Source: Gnetum montanum (taxonomy: Eukaryota; Streptophyta; Gnetopsida; Gnetales; Gnetaceae). Taken from it: a DNA stretch of 64,000 nt. Where the stretch lies: assembly GCA_015680685.1 (NCBI GenBank), contig MNCI01036156.1, forward strand, positions 71,766 to 135,765, in the 5' to 3' direction. Below are positions 10,420 through 20,196 of the stretch, piece after piece. Positions within the stretch are counted from its first letter, which is position 1. Each line of letters opens with the position of its first letter. Both the position numbers and the translations under genes were made by a program. Under the pieces are notes generated by a model. The model was not told where the DNA came from. It searched no databases and saw only the letters and a program-made list of their open reading frames with translations.

Positions 10420-11700
10420 GAGCAAGCCCGATGGATTGTCAGCGTTTATTCGCACCGTTAATCATCGATGGACCATATGGAAAAATCATACGAGAAATCA
10501 ACATAAAGTCCCTCAGCTTAGATACATCAACGAAAGACACACTCATAGCCTCGACACAACAAACCCTAGATAACCACAAAGGTATGATAAAATCTCTTGA
10601 CATAGAAGCTGAAAACATCACCGAAGATCCATTGATTGAAACCTCCATTGTTATGCCTGATGGTGAAACCAAAATATTAAAATTAAGTGCATTATTCCAA
10701 CCTCAACTGGCCAAAACATAGAAGATGTGCTTCGAAACAACATGAAAGCATTCGCTTGCTCTTACACCGACATGCCCAAGTTAGATCCTTGAATTATCCA
10801 GCACAACATAATCCTTGATTCAAAATTGAGACCGGTAAAACAAAAGGCATGAAAGGTTAAACTAGAGTTAGCATTGGCAGTTCGCAATGAGATCACCAAG
10901 CTTTATTAGGCGGGTTTCATTCGGGCTGTCGATTACGCTGATTGGGTATCCAACATGGTCATTGTCCCGAAAAAGAACGGAAGTATTTGCTTATGCATTG
11001 ACTTTCGAGATCTTAATGTTGCAACCATAAAAGATGATTTTCCCCTACCCAACATCGATCAACTTGTTGACTCAACTACTGGGCATGCCCTATTATCTTT
11101 TATGGGTGGCTTCTCAGGGTATAACCAAATACGCATTAACCCGGAGCATCAGCTCCGGACTACCTTTATGACACCATGGGGAACCTTTTGTTAGACAATG
11201 ATGCCTTTCAGTCTCAAGAACACTGGGGCCACATATCAAAGGGCCATGACATTCATTTTTAGCAATTACATGTTGTACTCGCTCAATGACTATGTCAATG
11301 ATATCGTGGTTAAATCGAAGACATTGGAACAACATGTACAAGATCTTGACCTGATACTAAAGCATTGTTTAAAATATGAATTGAGACTTAACCCAAAGAA
11401 ATGCATCTTCGGCATTAAAATAGGCAAAATGCTTGGATTCATAGCCTTAGAAGCAGGGATATGAGTAGACCCCGATAAAGTTAAGGCCATAACAAACTTT
11501 AAACCACCTAGCAACCTTACTGAACTCTGAGGTCTACAAGGTAGATTACAATTCATCAGACATTTCATAGAAAAACTAACAGACAAATTAAAACCTATGA
11601 ACCACTTGCTATGCAAGAACGTCCATTTTGAATGGACTCCATAGTGCCAGGAAGCATTTGACAATATTAAAACAGCACTTGTCCAACTACCCACGGTTTA
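10420..11700 (+). pseudogene. Element A pol: N-terminal spacer and reverse transcriptase
   Basis: The spacer (ENITEDPLIETSIVMPDGE) leads into RT. RT blocks are present in order: DWVSNMVIVPKKNG and CIDFRDLN at about 10,940-11,015, FSGYNQIRINPEHQLRTTF at about 11,115-11,166, PFSLKNTGATYQRAM at about 11,205-11,250, the catalytic box YVNDIVVKS at about 11,288, and LGFI near 11,430. The usual YVDD is YVND here, so one catalytic Asp is lost. Stops (10,719 TAG, 10,789 TGA, 11,193 TAG, 11,462 TGA, 11,528 TGA) and a frame change near 10,720 make it non-functional. Confidence 0.9.
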
Positions 11701-12100
11701 TCCACCTCAAAATGATAAACCGTTTTACATATACCTTGTCACTTTGGATTCATCAATTGCATCCATGCTTTGCCAGAAACAAGANATACCTTTTCACTTT
11801 GGATTCATCAATTGCATCCATGCTTTGCCAGAAACAAGATGATGGAACCGAAGTCCCTGTCTATTACTTAAGCCATGCATTAGTTGCCCACGACAAGAAG
11901 TATAACAAGGTGGAGAGGTCATCTTTAGCCCTAGTCTTTTCCTTAAAGAAATGGCAACATTACCTCTTCCATAACCAAGTCAATATAATTTGCAAGGATA
12001 ATGTGCTCAGAGCCATCACAGGAAACATTTACGAGACAAGTAGAATAGCTTGTTGGAAAGTCATGATAGCTGAGATTGACCTACGCTACATAGCACAATA
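11701..12100 (+). pseudogene. Element A Ty3/gypsy-type RNase H
   Basis: Follows RT. Recognisable blocks are VTLDSSIASMLCQKQDDG, VPVYYLSHALVAHDKKYNKV and SLALVFSLKKWQHYLF, the degenerate RNase H/connection region of Ty3/gypsy pol. It is interrupted by a 54-bp assembly duplication around the N at 11,785. It ends at a TAA at 12,099-12,101, but homology continues beyond. Confidence 0.8.
11731..11839. other. Assembly artefact: direct copy across a single N
   Basis: Bases 11,731-11,784 and 11,786-11,839 are the same 54 bp with one mismatch, separated by the N at 11,785. The repeated protein text within RNase H (DSSIASMLCQKQ twice) is therefore not real. Confidence 0.9.
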
Positions 12101-12234
12101 ATCAGTTAAAGGTCAAGCCATAGCGAATCAAATGACCATGTCACCAATGCACGATCAAGCAACGATAGAGCCAGAATTCCCCAACGAAAATGTAAGTGCA
12201 ATGACATAGTACCCAATGACTATGAAGCCATTTT

Positions 12235-12800
12235 GAACTTTGATGGAGGATCCACCTCTCGAGGGGGAAGTGCTGCAGTCATCATCACCTATCCCTCCGG
12301 GGAGATCCGACCCTTTGCTTATCGTTTCAACTTTCACTATACCAACAACATAGCAGAGTACGAAGGTCTCCTTAGAGGTCTTATAGTAGCACTAGCTTTA
12401 GACATCACATGACTTGTGGTCAAGGGAGACTCACAACTGGTCTTAAACCAAGTCACAGACATTTATACATGCAAAGCACAACATTTACAACCATACTGTG
12501 ACTTAGCCAAACATTTAATGAAACGATTCAAAAACATGGATGTGCAACACGTCTCTCGAAACGATAATACCATCGCAGACACACTGGCCACCCTAGTGTT
12601 AAACATATCACCTGACATGTTGCATACATTGCTAAGCTCTATAACTAGTTGTGCCAAACCAATAACTGATACTCTTGATACGTTGCCAATTGCATCTGTT
12701 AGTACAACACACGCGATAGAATGGTATAATGACATAAAAGAGTACCTTCTACATAGTGAAACACCACGACATCTAACGAATGCACAAAAGGATGCGGTAT
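12235..12800 (+). pseudogene. Second (archaeal-type) RNase H of element A, Tat hallmark
   Basis: A separate RNase H domain follows the first. The four acidic positions are visible: FDGGSTSRGG (Asp, about 12,238), NNIAEYEGLLRGL (Glu, about 12,350), VVKGDSQLVLNQV (Asp, about 12,418), and SRNDNTIADTLA (Asp, about 12,570). A frame change near 12,235 and a TGA at 12,410 break it. An additional aRNase H between the gypsy RNase H and integrase is characteristic of the plant Tat lineage and places this element there. Confidence 0.85.
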
Positions 12801-12838
12801 GAAAGCGTTCTCGGTAATATGCACTGGTAGGAGACACA

Positions 12839-13960
12839 TTGTGTCGTCAATCCTACGAAGGCATACTGCTAACATGCGTTGGTAGCGCTGATACCCAAAC
12901 CATCATTGAGCAAGTACATGACAGACTATGCGAACGACACATAGCACCAAAAGCAATGGCAACAAAGATAAGATGCTTAGGCTATCATTGGCCACATATG
13001 GAGTATGACTATCTCTCCAAGACTAAAACATGCAATACCTGTCAAAGATATAGTAATCTGATCCATGTCCCACCAAATGAGTTTCATATGGCGCAAATCA
13101 CATGGTCCTTTCAAAAGTGGGGGTTGGACCTTATCAGATCAATAACACCCTCATCTTCTGCAAGGCATAGTTTCATCATAACCATGATAGAATATTTCAT
13201 GAAGTGGGTAGAAGTTGTTCCCCTTCAAAATACCACATCTAAACACGTGTGCAAATTTATTCTTGAAAACATCGTGACCCGCTTTGACATCCCCATAACC
13301 ATCATCACTGACAACGGGCCACAATTTAGTAGTGCCAAAACCAAAACTTTTTGTGAAAGTCTGGGGATCAAAAATTCTTTTTCATCCCCTTACTACCCTC
13401 AGAGCAATGGCCAAGCAGAAGCCACAAACAAGACCATCATTACAATACTTAAAAAGATGCTTACCCAAAGCAAGAGAAGATGGCACGAACAACTGGTATA
13501 CGCACTGTGGGCATATCGCACAACGCAGCGAACTTCAACAAGTAAAATGCCATATAGCCTTGTTTACGGTTCAAAAGTTGTTTTACCCTTGGAATTACAG
13601 GTACCATCTTTAAGGATCTCACTCTCTGGACTCCTGGACGAAGAGCAAAACAATGATCTATGCATCATTGACTTGGATTCGGTGGAGGAGGAATGCATAC
13701 GTGCACTCAATTAGATTGAATGGTACTAAAAACAACAACGGCAGTGCCATCAGCATGATATTCATAAGCGCCCTATCAAAGAAGGCGACCTTGTACTTAA
13801 TGCCGTTCGGGAACACCCGGACAAATTCTCAACCAACTAGGAAGGGTCCTACTTGGTCACCAAAGCATACAACAATGGAGCATTCAAGTTAGCTGATATG
13901 GAAGGACATGAGCTTGCAAATCTGACCAATCATTCGTTCTTAAAATCATTCGACATTTGA
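12839..13960 (+). pseudogene. Element A integrase
   Basis: The frame is open for 291 codons (12,839-13,714), the best preserved part of pol. The zinc-binding end retains CNTCQRY with a poor HH half. The catalytic core has Asp in WGLDLI (about 13,115), Asp in ITDNGPQFSS (about 13,308) and Glu in SNGQAEATNK (about 13,415), so the DDE triad is intact. Then come WAYRTT and SLVYGSKVVLPLE. After a stop at 13,712 and a frame change, the C-terminal tail (GDLVLNAV, YLVTKAYNNGAFKLADMEG) continues to a TGA at 13,958-13,960. Element D carries the matching tail. Confidence 0.9.
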
Positions 13961-13984
13961 GTACAGGCTCATCTACATGTGAGT

Positions 13985-14285
13985 CCTAGCATCATGACTA
14001 TAAACTGATACCACAGGTCGTCCTAGCATCATGACGATAAATTGATACCACACAGTGTCTATAATGACAATAAACTACCACCCGTTCGGTACGACAGTAA
14101 ACTGCCACAGTTGCATTCACTAGAGTCTGCTAAGACTATAAACTGGTTTGCCTCTTCACGGTCCGCTAAGACTAGAAACTGGCAACATACCGTCAGCCAC
14201 GATGCTAAATGGGAAATGTCCAATGGGTCATGACATAAAACTAACCCATGATAGTCCGCTAAGACTATAAACTGGAAATTTCATC
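13985..14285 (+). repeat. GACNATAAACTG motif array after integrase
   Basis: About eight units near 13,998, 14,034, 14,066, 14,091, 14,131, 14,169, 14,231 and 14,261. They are of the form ATGACTATAAACTGATACCAC or CTAAGACTATAAACTGG. This is the third copy-set in element A of the TAAACT motif family, now between pol and the 3' LTR. Confidence 0.8.
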
Positions 14286-14549
14286 TCTGGTTCCTTAATC
14301 TGTAGCTGCATTCAAACTTCATCAGAATTGCTGCATTGCTCGCCAATCAGTCGATCCTAATGCCATTTCTGCTATTCATATACGATGCCTGAAATCTCAT
14401 CTGGTGCCTTTGTTTCATCAGTAGCTATTTAAGTCTAAGCTTGCTTACTCACGCATGGTTTTCTTATTCTCTTGGAGTTTTGTTTGCAGGATGATACTCA
14501 GAGGTGTTCGTACAGGAATGCACTTCTTCATAAGCAGCAAGGTGAGACA
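14286..14549. other. Spacer before the 3' LTR
   Basis: No gene. The stretch from about 14,450 (GGTTTTCTTATTCTC, TTGGAGTT, then ATAAGCAGCAAGGTGAG) is matched on the minus strand of element D at 33,370-33,470, so it is conserved pre-LTR or LTR-edge sequence. A clear polypurine tract is not visible. Confidence 0.45.
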
Positions 14550-15529
14550 TTGTTCACAGTGCATGTGACAAGACTAAATCAAACCATTCACTAGTACATC
14601 CCTCATTTCATATCCTGCCTATCCCTCAACACCTTATACTTGGTTACATCCCGAACACATCAGGTACAGCTTGAAACATCAAACATACTGTTGCATGTTG
14701 CACCACTCTTAAGCGATTGCAACCCACAACATGGCATTTGAGCATGAGCATAAGAACACACACAAAAAAAAGTGTTGTCCCCTCCTACATGAGACACAAG
14801 ACGGAACGACAGTTGTCTTGAAAGCAAATGTTCATATCTAAAATAATCAAGTGACATCCTGTTGCATGGCTTTGGCTCTCTGCCAACAAGCTCCCCCTAA
14901 AACATTAAACAAGGGCCCTGTTCCTCCAAAGAATGCAACGCATCATCACGTGGCTTTGGTCTTGCCAACAAGTCCTCTCGAACACTAACCAAGAGTCTTT
15001 TTCTGCCAAAGGACGTACATCTCATGTCATTCTGAGTCGGCTAAACAATGGCTATTGACAAGGATCAGCATGACCCATATGCACACCAGTACATCCCCTT
15101 CACTATGCATAACCTTGATTCCTCCAGAATCCCCACAGTTTCCCTTTTTCCTATCAAATAAAAATTCCATTTCCCACAATCCCATGTGCTACTGTACACG
15201 GTGCAATGATGTCTAGTCAGGTGGCAAAAGACAAAGTCTCTATCGAGTTGCTTGTGGTGTTTTGCACTTTTTTGTTGACGCTTCTCAGGTCGATTCCTCC
15301 AAGTGTCAACAAAGAGGGGCCAATGAAACACCACAAAATTCTAAGCTTAGTACTTTTCCAACAAGAGTCGAGCTAAGTCATGATGTTCCCTAGCATGACT
15401 AAAGCTTCAGGGCCTCATAGATAGGTTCAAGCAGAGTTGAACTCAATGAGGAGTAGTTCCTTGGGACCTGTCGATGGCCACGACAACATCTGCTATCAAA
15501 CATCGCAACTTCGATGCTCAAAGTACTTA

Positions 15530-16035
15530 GTTTACACTAAGTATGCATTCTCAGTGTATACGCCCAACATATACGCCCGATATTCACAGCGTATATACCC
15601 AGCATATATGCCCGATATTCACAATGTATACGCTGAGCGTATACGCCCCAGATTGCATCCACAATGTATACGCCCAACATAGATGTCCAGCATACACGCC
15701 CATCGTACATGCCTCACATGTACACTCGACCTGTACGACTGATGTGTACGCCTGACATGCAGTTCCCGAAGATGGCATGGAAACAGCATTGCAGAGCATC
15801 AACTCACACGGATAGAGTAATCATCAGGTGTTGACATCATGCATCCTAGAGTCTATACGCTGAGCATGTATATCCTGCATGCCCAGCATATACGCCCTAC
15901 AGATACAATGTATATGCCCAACGTATACATCCTACACGCCTAGCGTATATGTCCTGCATGCCTAGCGTATACGCCTAGAGTCTACGCCCACCAGATATAG
16001 CATATACGCCTAGCGTATATGCCCAGTAGATGCAG
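15530..16035. repeat. GCGTATACGCCC motif array in U3 of the LTR
   Basis: Units of CAGCGTATACGCCC, CAACATATACGCCC and CGATATTCACAG recur; two CCCGATATTCAC units start 35 bp apart (15,576 and 15,611). The GCGTATACGC core matches the palindrome in the internal array at 8660-9410. A second part (15,850-16,035) has further TATACGCC words. Confidence 0.85.
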
Positions 16036-16083
16036 CATGTTGTACACTTGTAAAATTTTATTTTTTACACCCGGTCAGTGTGC

Positions 16084-16127
16084 CACGTGTCACCCAACCC
16101 GAGTCTAACTTCTAAACCTGTATAAAA
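16084..16127 (+). promoter_or_regulatory. LTR promoter: G-box and TATA box
   Basis: A G-box (GCCACGTGTC, core CACGTG at 16,084-16,089) lies 32 bp upstream of TATAAAA at 16,121-16,127. The TATA context (TATAAAAACCCC, then ATTTTTC and GATCGGGGCTGG) matches the minus-strand LTR of element B at 25,314-25,270 and, more loosely, the LTR of C/D near 32,250. The R-U5 part would be about 600 bp long. Confidence 0.65.
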
Positions 16128-16779
16128 ACCCCAATTTTTCATGAGATCGGGGCTGGCAATTTTGAGCAAACCAAAGCGAAACACAAAGACACTATGAACC
16201 AGAGCAAAAAACCTTGTATGCTGGACCTCAACCCTGTACACTAAGCATACAGCCTCTACGCTATGCTTGTAGTTTGAACCAGCACACAGTCATCCCTGCA
16301 TCCACTGAGGCTATTCATCCGCCTTGTGTGAAAGCCACAACTACGTTAGACTAGTGCATTGTAACGCTCACTTTGCAATAACATTGTTACATTTTCTTCC
16401 TAAAATCTGTTATAGTTTTTTTTTCATTAAACATCACATGTTTACTGTTTACGCCCTCACACGTTTACGCTCTGTTTACACCAATTACGCTATTTACGTT
16501 TTGTTTTACATTTGTTACGTCATTTACGTATAACCTAGCGTATAGCACCTTGGTGTACGTTTGGGGAAATCCTTGCCTGATCCGCGTGCGGACCACTCAA
16601 GGTGCTCTACCTTCGTCAATTCCAGCTTGCCCTCAAGCAAAGGTAGGGTCTTTTGTGCGTGTCCAAAGATCTCTAGGTCACTATTTCCTTCCAGCCGAAG
16701 ATCGATAATTTCAGACAGTACAAGTGACTATGTTTTGAGCTTTATTTTTTCTTTTCTACCCCACTATTTATCATGATTT

Positions 16780-19610
16780 TAATCTTTTGTTTGACATGTC
16801 ATTGCATTGGATGTTATCCCAGGTGAGGTTGTCATCATGACTAGGCATACCGAGGGTACTTTGTTCATGAAATTCGTGGAGATGGAAGATGCGCAGCGAT
16901 GGTTACATAGTAAGGCATCTCAACATGTTATCACTTGCCTAACCAATGCTAGTCTACTGGATCTGTTCACTACCTTGACTCCTATCGTCTCTATGACCAA
17001 AATGGTTTCCATTGTTGATTCTTTCAATGATGAAGTGACTTATTTTTGCACACAAGTCTAGGGGGTTAAGGTTGTGTTCCATCTAACCACCGAGTTCTTT
17101 TCAGATTTCTTTGGTGTACCATCAGATGGTGCCAGGATTGCAGTGGACAAGGCAAACAGAGAGGGGTGTGTGATTGAAGAAATGGAGGAATGGCTGGGCA
17201 TGAAGCGAGGTCTTAAAGGCTTCCCTATGTAGGGGAACACTAAAGTGAAAGAGGTGAATCAATTGTACCCATTATTTAGGGCACGTGCATTTCCCAAGTC
17301 TCTATCTCAAATGAGAGCTCTTGGAGTAGAGCCCGTGCATATCATGCACTCAATTATAGAGACTAGGATGCGTTATAACTAGGCACAATTTCTACTTTTG
17401 AGTTTCCATGGGGAGATTGTCAGATTGCGCTTGAACACGGGGGCACAGTCCCACTTCACATTTGCATTCTTTACAGGTTACCTTCACAAACTACCTGAGT
17501 TCCTAGTGGTCCACGTGGGTAATGAGCGTATGTTGAGGGACCATGCATAATTGTCATGTCCATGGATTCGTCATTTGTTTGATGTTACTAGGTCTCAAGA
17601 TGCTTCCGAAGGTGTTGAGAAATTAGTCTCCATCACAACAAGGGATGCAGCTAGTTCTTCCTACGATACGCATGATAGCGTAGGGTTGGAACCAGCTAGT
17701 TTGCATTACATTGCTAAGAGAGTTGATCAGGTGATTAAAGAAACGATCGGAAAAGCTAAATCCAAGGTACATAGACCTAAATGTCCTAGGGAAGTAGCTC
17801 TAGAGGCTAACCCACCAAAAATAAAATGTATTAGATTCAAGTTGCCAGAGTGTGGTAAGTACATCTTATTTATTGTTTGTGTTTTATGTTTTTTGATTTT
17901 ATTCACTTATTATGTGGTGCTAATTTTGAGTTTATGAATGTTATCAAAGAAAACCCCTAAAAGAGAAAGGGCTAAACAAACTCCAGTGGTTGAACAAGAA
18001 GTGATTCCCACTGATCAAGTCAAGGAAATAGAAGAAGCTAATGCAGAAGAGATCGGGGAGATTCTCATCTCCCTAGAGGAACGTGTGGTGGAACGTGTAG
18101 AAGAAGAAATGGAAGTGAATCTTGCTGAAGGCATAGATGTCCTTAGACACTCTAGTGAGGAGAAAGAAATTTTCGATGGCTTCTTTGGGTGAACATTACA
18201 TCTTTGTGATCCACAGGAGTTGACCGACCAAGGGGTTTTTGGTATGTTTTATTTATTATGGTATGTTTCCTATATATTTTTTTTATTATATTTTGTTTTT
18301 ATTTTTTTGATGTTTGGCTCTTCTTTTGTTATTACAAGGCTTAGGCACTGAAATGGTGGAGGCTCCCAATCTTCGAATAAAAGTACCTAGATTATAGGCA
18401 CCAGCTAAAACGACTACCCAGGCTGGTTCAGGCTTAACAAATGAACCTAAACTGTGGACTAAAATTCCTAACAAAGTAGACTTTGTTATCAGCATTGTCC
18501 ATGAAGTGGTTAATCACCTTCAGGAGGCTGACCCTGAATTAGGTACGTGCTTTTAGTGACTTGAATTACTCTATTTTAACTTGTCTTCAGTGTTAATTGG
18601 CTGAATCATGCTTCTTGTATTGGTAGGTGCAAAACTTGAATGGGACTCATCTAAGGCCACCCATATCGATGGCCTGCCTGAACTTCTTGCAGAGATTGAG
18701 CAAGTTCCAAGGAAGATTTATGATGCAGTTGCAGGTTGCATAGTGCAAAATGCTAAATCTCTTTGGACTTGAAGATGTTCCATTGAACAGCTATGGGAGA
18801 AAGTTCAAATGGAAGAAAAGAATAATGTCAAGGTAACAGAGGAAAGAAATGATTACAAATCATGTTATGAGTTTGTGGCTGCTAGGTTGGTGGGCGATAG
18901 TACTTGGCGAACTTCTAAGATCACCTACGCTAGATATTGGAATGTGTTAAATGGCAAAGTAAAGGTGACTCAGGAACTGGCTGAGAAAAGGGCTTAAATC
19001 GATTTGCTAAATTGGAAATAGCAAGATTGGAAAGCCTTCATAGCCAAGGTACAAAAATGGGGCCAAGACCAGAAAGACCACAAATACCAATACAAGAGAT
19101 GGCTAAAAGAAGTGTCTGCTAAACAACATCAGTTGGAAATGTTCGTCGAGTGTTTGGGTCTACAATCCTCCTATGATAAGTTCATTGAGTGCATTGTAGT
19201 GGGGAGGTCTCCTAAGAGATCCATCACTACCACTTCTGGGAAGGTTTCGGTAGGCCAATTTCCTCTTGAATGTCCCACATGGACGTCCATGAACAAGGGC
19301 AAAGCCATAGCCAATGTTGATTTAGGCCTCAAAGAAAAATATTGGTCATGTGTGCCAGAAGAAGAGATTCTTCATCATATAGAGTTTAGACTTAGACCTT
19401 CTTCATCTGTATGTATTTTGGTCTTGTAACATTTTTGTTTTTTTTCAATTAATGCTCTTTTTTTTTCTTTTTTACTAATTAGTTATTATTATTTTTTGTA
19501 CTTTCTATTTTTTGAAGAGACATAATGATGATGGTGGTGGCCCCAGTGGAGCAAGGCCTGATGATGTGGATGAGTTTGGGGATCAAGCCCCACCTAGCGC
19601 TGATGTTTAA
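16780..19610 (+). pseudogene. Antisense accessory gene of element B, PMD-like plus coiled coil
   Basis: Plus-strand gene converging on gag-protease B. The LTR junction at 16,722 has cut off its 5' exons; the sequence 16,723-16,821 reads as an intron ending TTATCCCAG. The first exon (to 17,854) has W.....ASQHVITCL, ASLLDLF, SIVDSFNDEVTYF, then VVFHLTTEFFSDFFGVPSDG, a layout like the plant mobile domain. Introns I support: 17,855 to about 17,959; 18,543-18,626; 19,409-19,517. The last two match introns of A in position. The acidic linker (17,960-18,190) and coiled-coil C-terminus (KSLWT, WKAFIAKVQKWGQD, EEEILHHIEF) end in an exon with GGGPSGARPDD and TAA at 19,608. A handful of nonsense changes break it. 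Confidence 0.7.
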
Positions 19611-19994
19611 TTTAACTTGTCATTGTTGTTATCTTAGTTATGTTTTTTTTTTTGTGTTGAAATTTTGTGGATTGTATAAAAGCAAATGTATGATACAATG
19701 TTAACATTTGATATTATTCATTTATACATTTTTTTGTTTTTATGTTATTCAAGATTTTTTTTGTTTTAAATTTTGTCCAAACTTTTGATAAATGCAAGTG
19801 TAAACACAAAAGATTTCTTTTTTTCTTTTTTTCTTGTTGTTGTTTTAACTATTTGTAAATATAAGTGTGAATGTAACTGGAATGATAACAGTGTAGAAGA
19901 AATGTAAGGGGAATAGTAATTTATAGAGCAAGGATGCAACTATGCATGCAAACAAAGAATGTAATCTCAAAGAAACGGAAATGTAACTTGTTCT
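19611..19994. other. AT-rich spacer, element B
   Basis: Poly-T-rich DNA between the two convergent genes with no coding frame. It matches element A at 4621-4976 in position and composition and may hold transcript ends for both genes, though no particular signal can be chosen. Confidence 0.5.
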
Positions 19995-20196
19995 AGTTTA
20001 AGGCCATTCGGGCCACAAGAAAATAAGAGAGATTTAAAATGTTTCAGTAGGTTTTAAAATAAACCTCCCATTTCTAACTATGACTAGTTTTATGTCATTG
20101 TGGACATGTTGTATTTTAACATCTTTTCAGACAATTGTAATTTAACATCATTTCAGACATATAGTAGTTTAATGTCATTTTGGATGAGTGGTAGTT
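19995..20196 (-). repeat. TTAAACT motif array after gag-protease (element B)
   Basis: Read on the minus strand: ATGACATTAAACTA, GATGTTAAATTA, GATGTTAAAATA, ATGACATAAAACTAG and GGCCTTAAACTAG. The order of variants and the linking words (TGTCC, AGAAATGG) match 4396-4620 in element A. Confidence 0.75.

Larger units (their letters stand above)
14550..16722 (+). mobile_element. 3' LTR of element A (5' edge approximate)
   Basis: The 3' edge is well supported. The last 165 bp (16,556-16,722, ending CAGTACA) match in reverse complement the sequence beside the primer site of element B (24,753-24,910), sharing GCACTCTACCT, AGCTTGCCCTCA and AAGGTAGGGTCTT. The promoter region also matches that LTR. The 5' edge is put near 14,550 from the D comparison and could be off by 100 bp or more. 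U3 carries a palindrome-rich array (15,530-16,035). A terminal CA follows convention. Confidence 0.7.
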
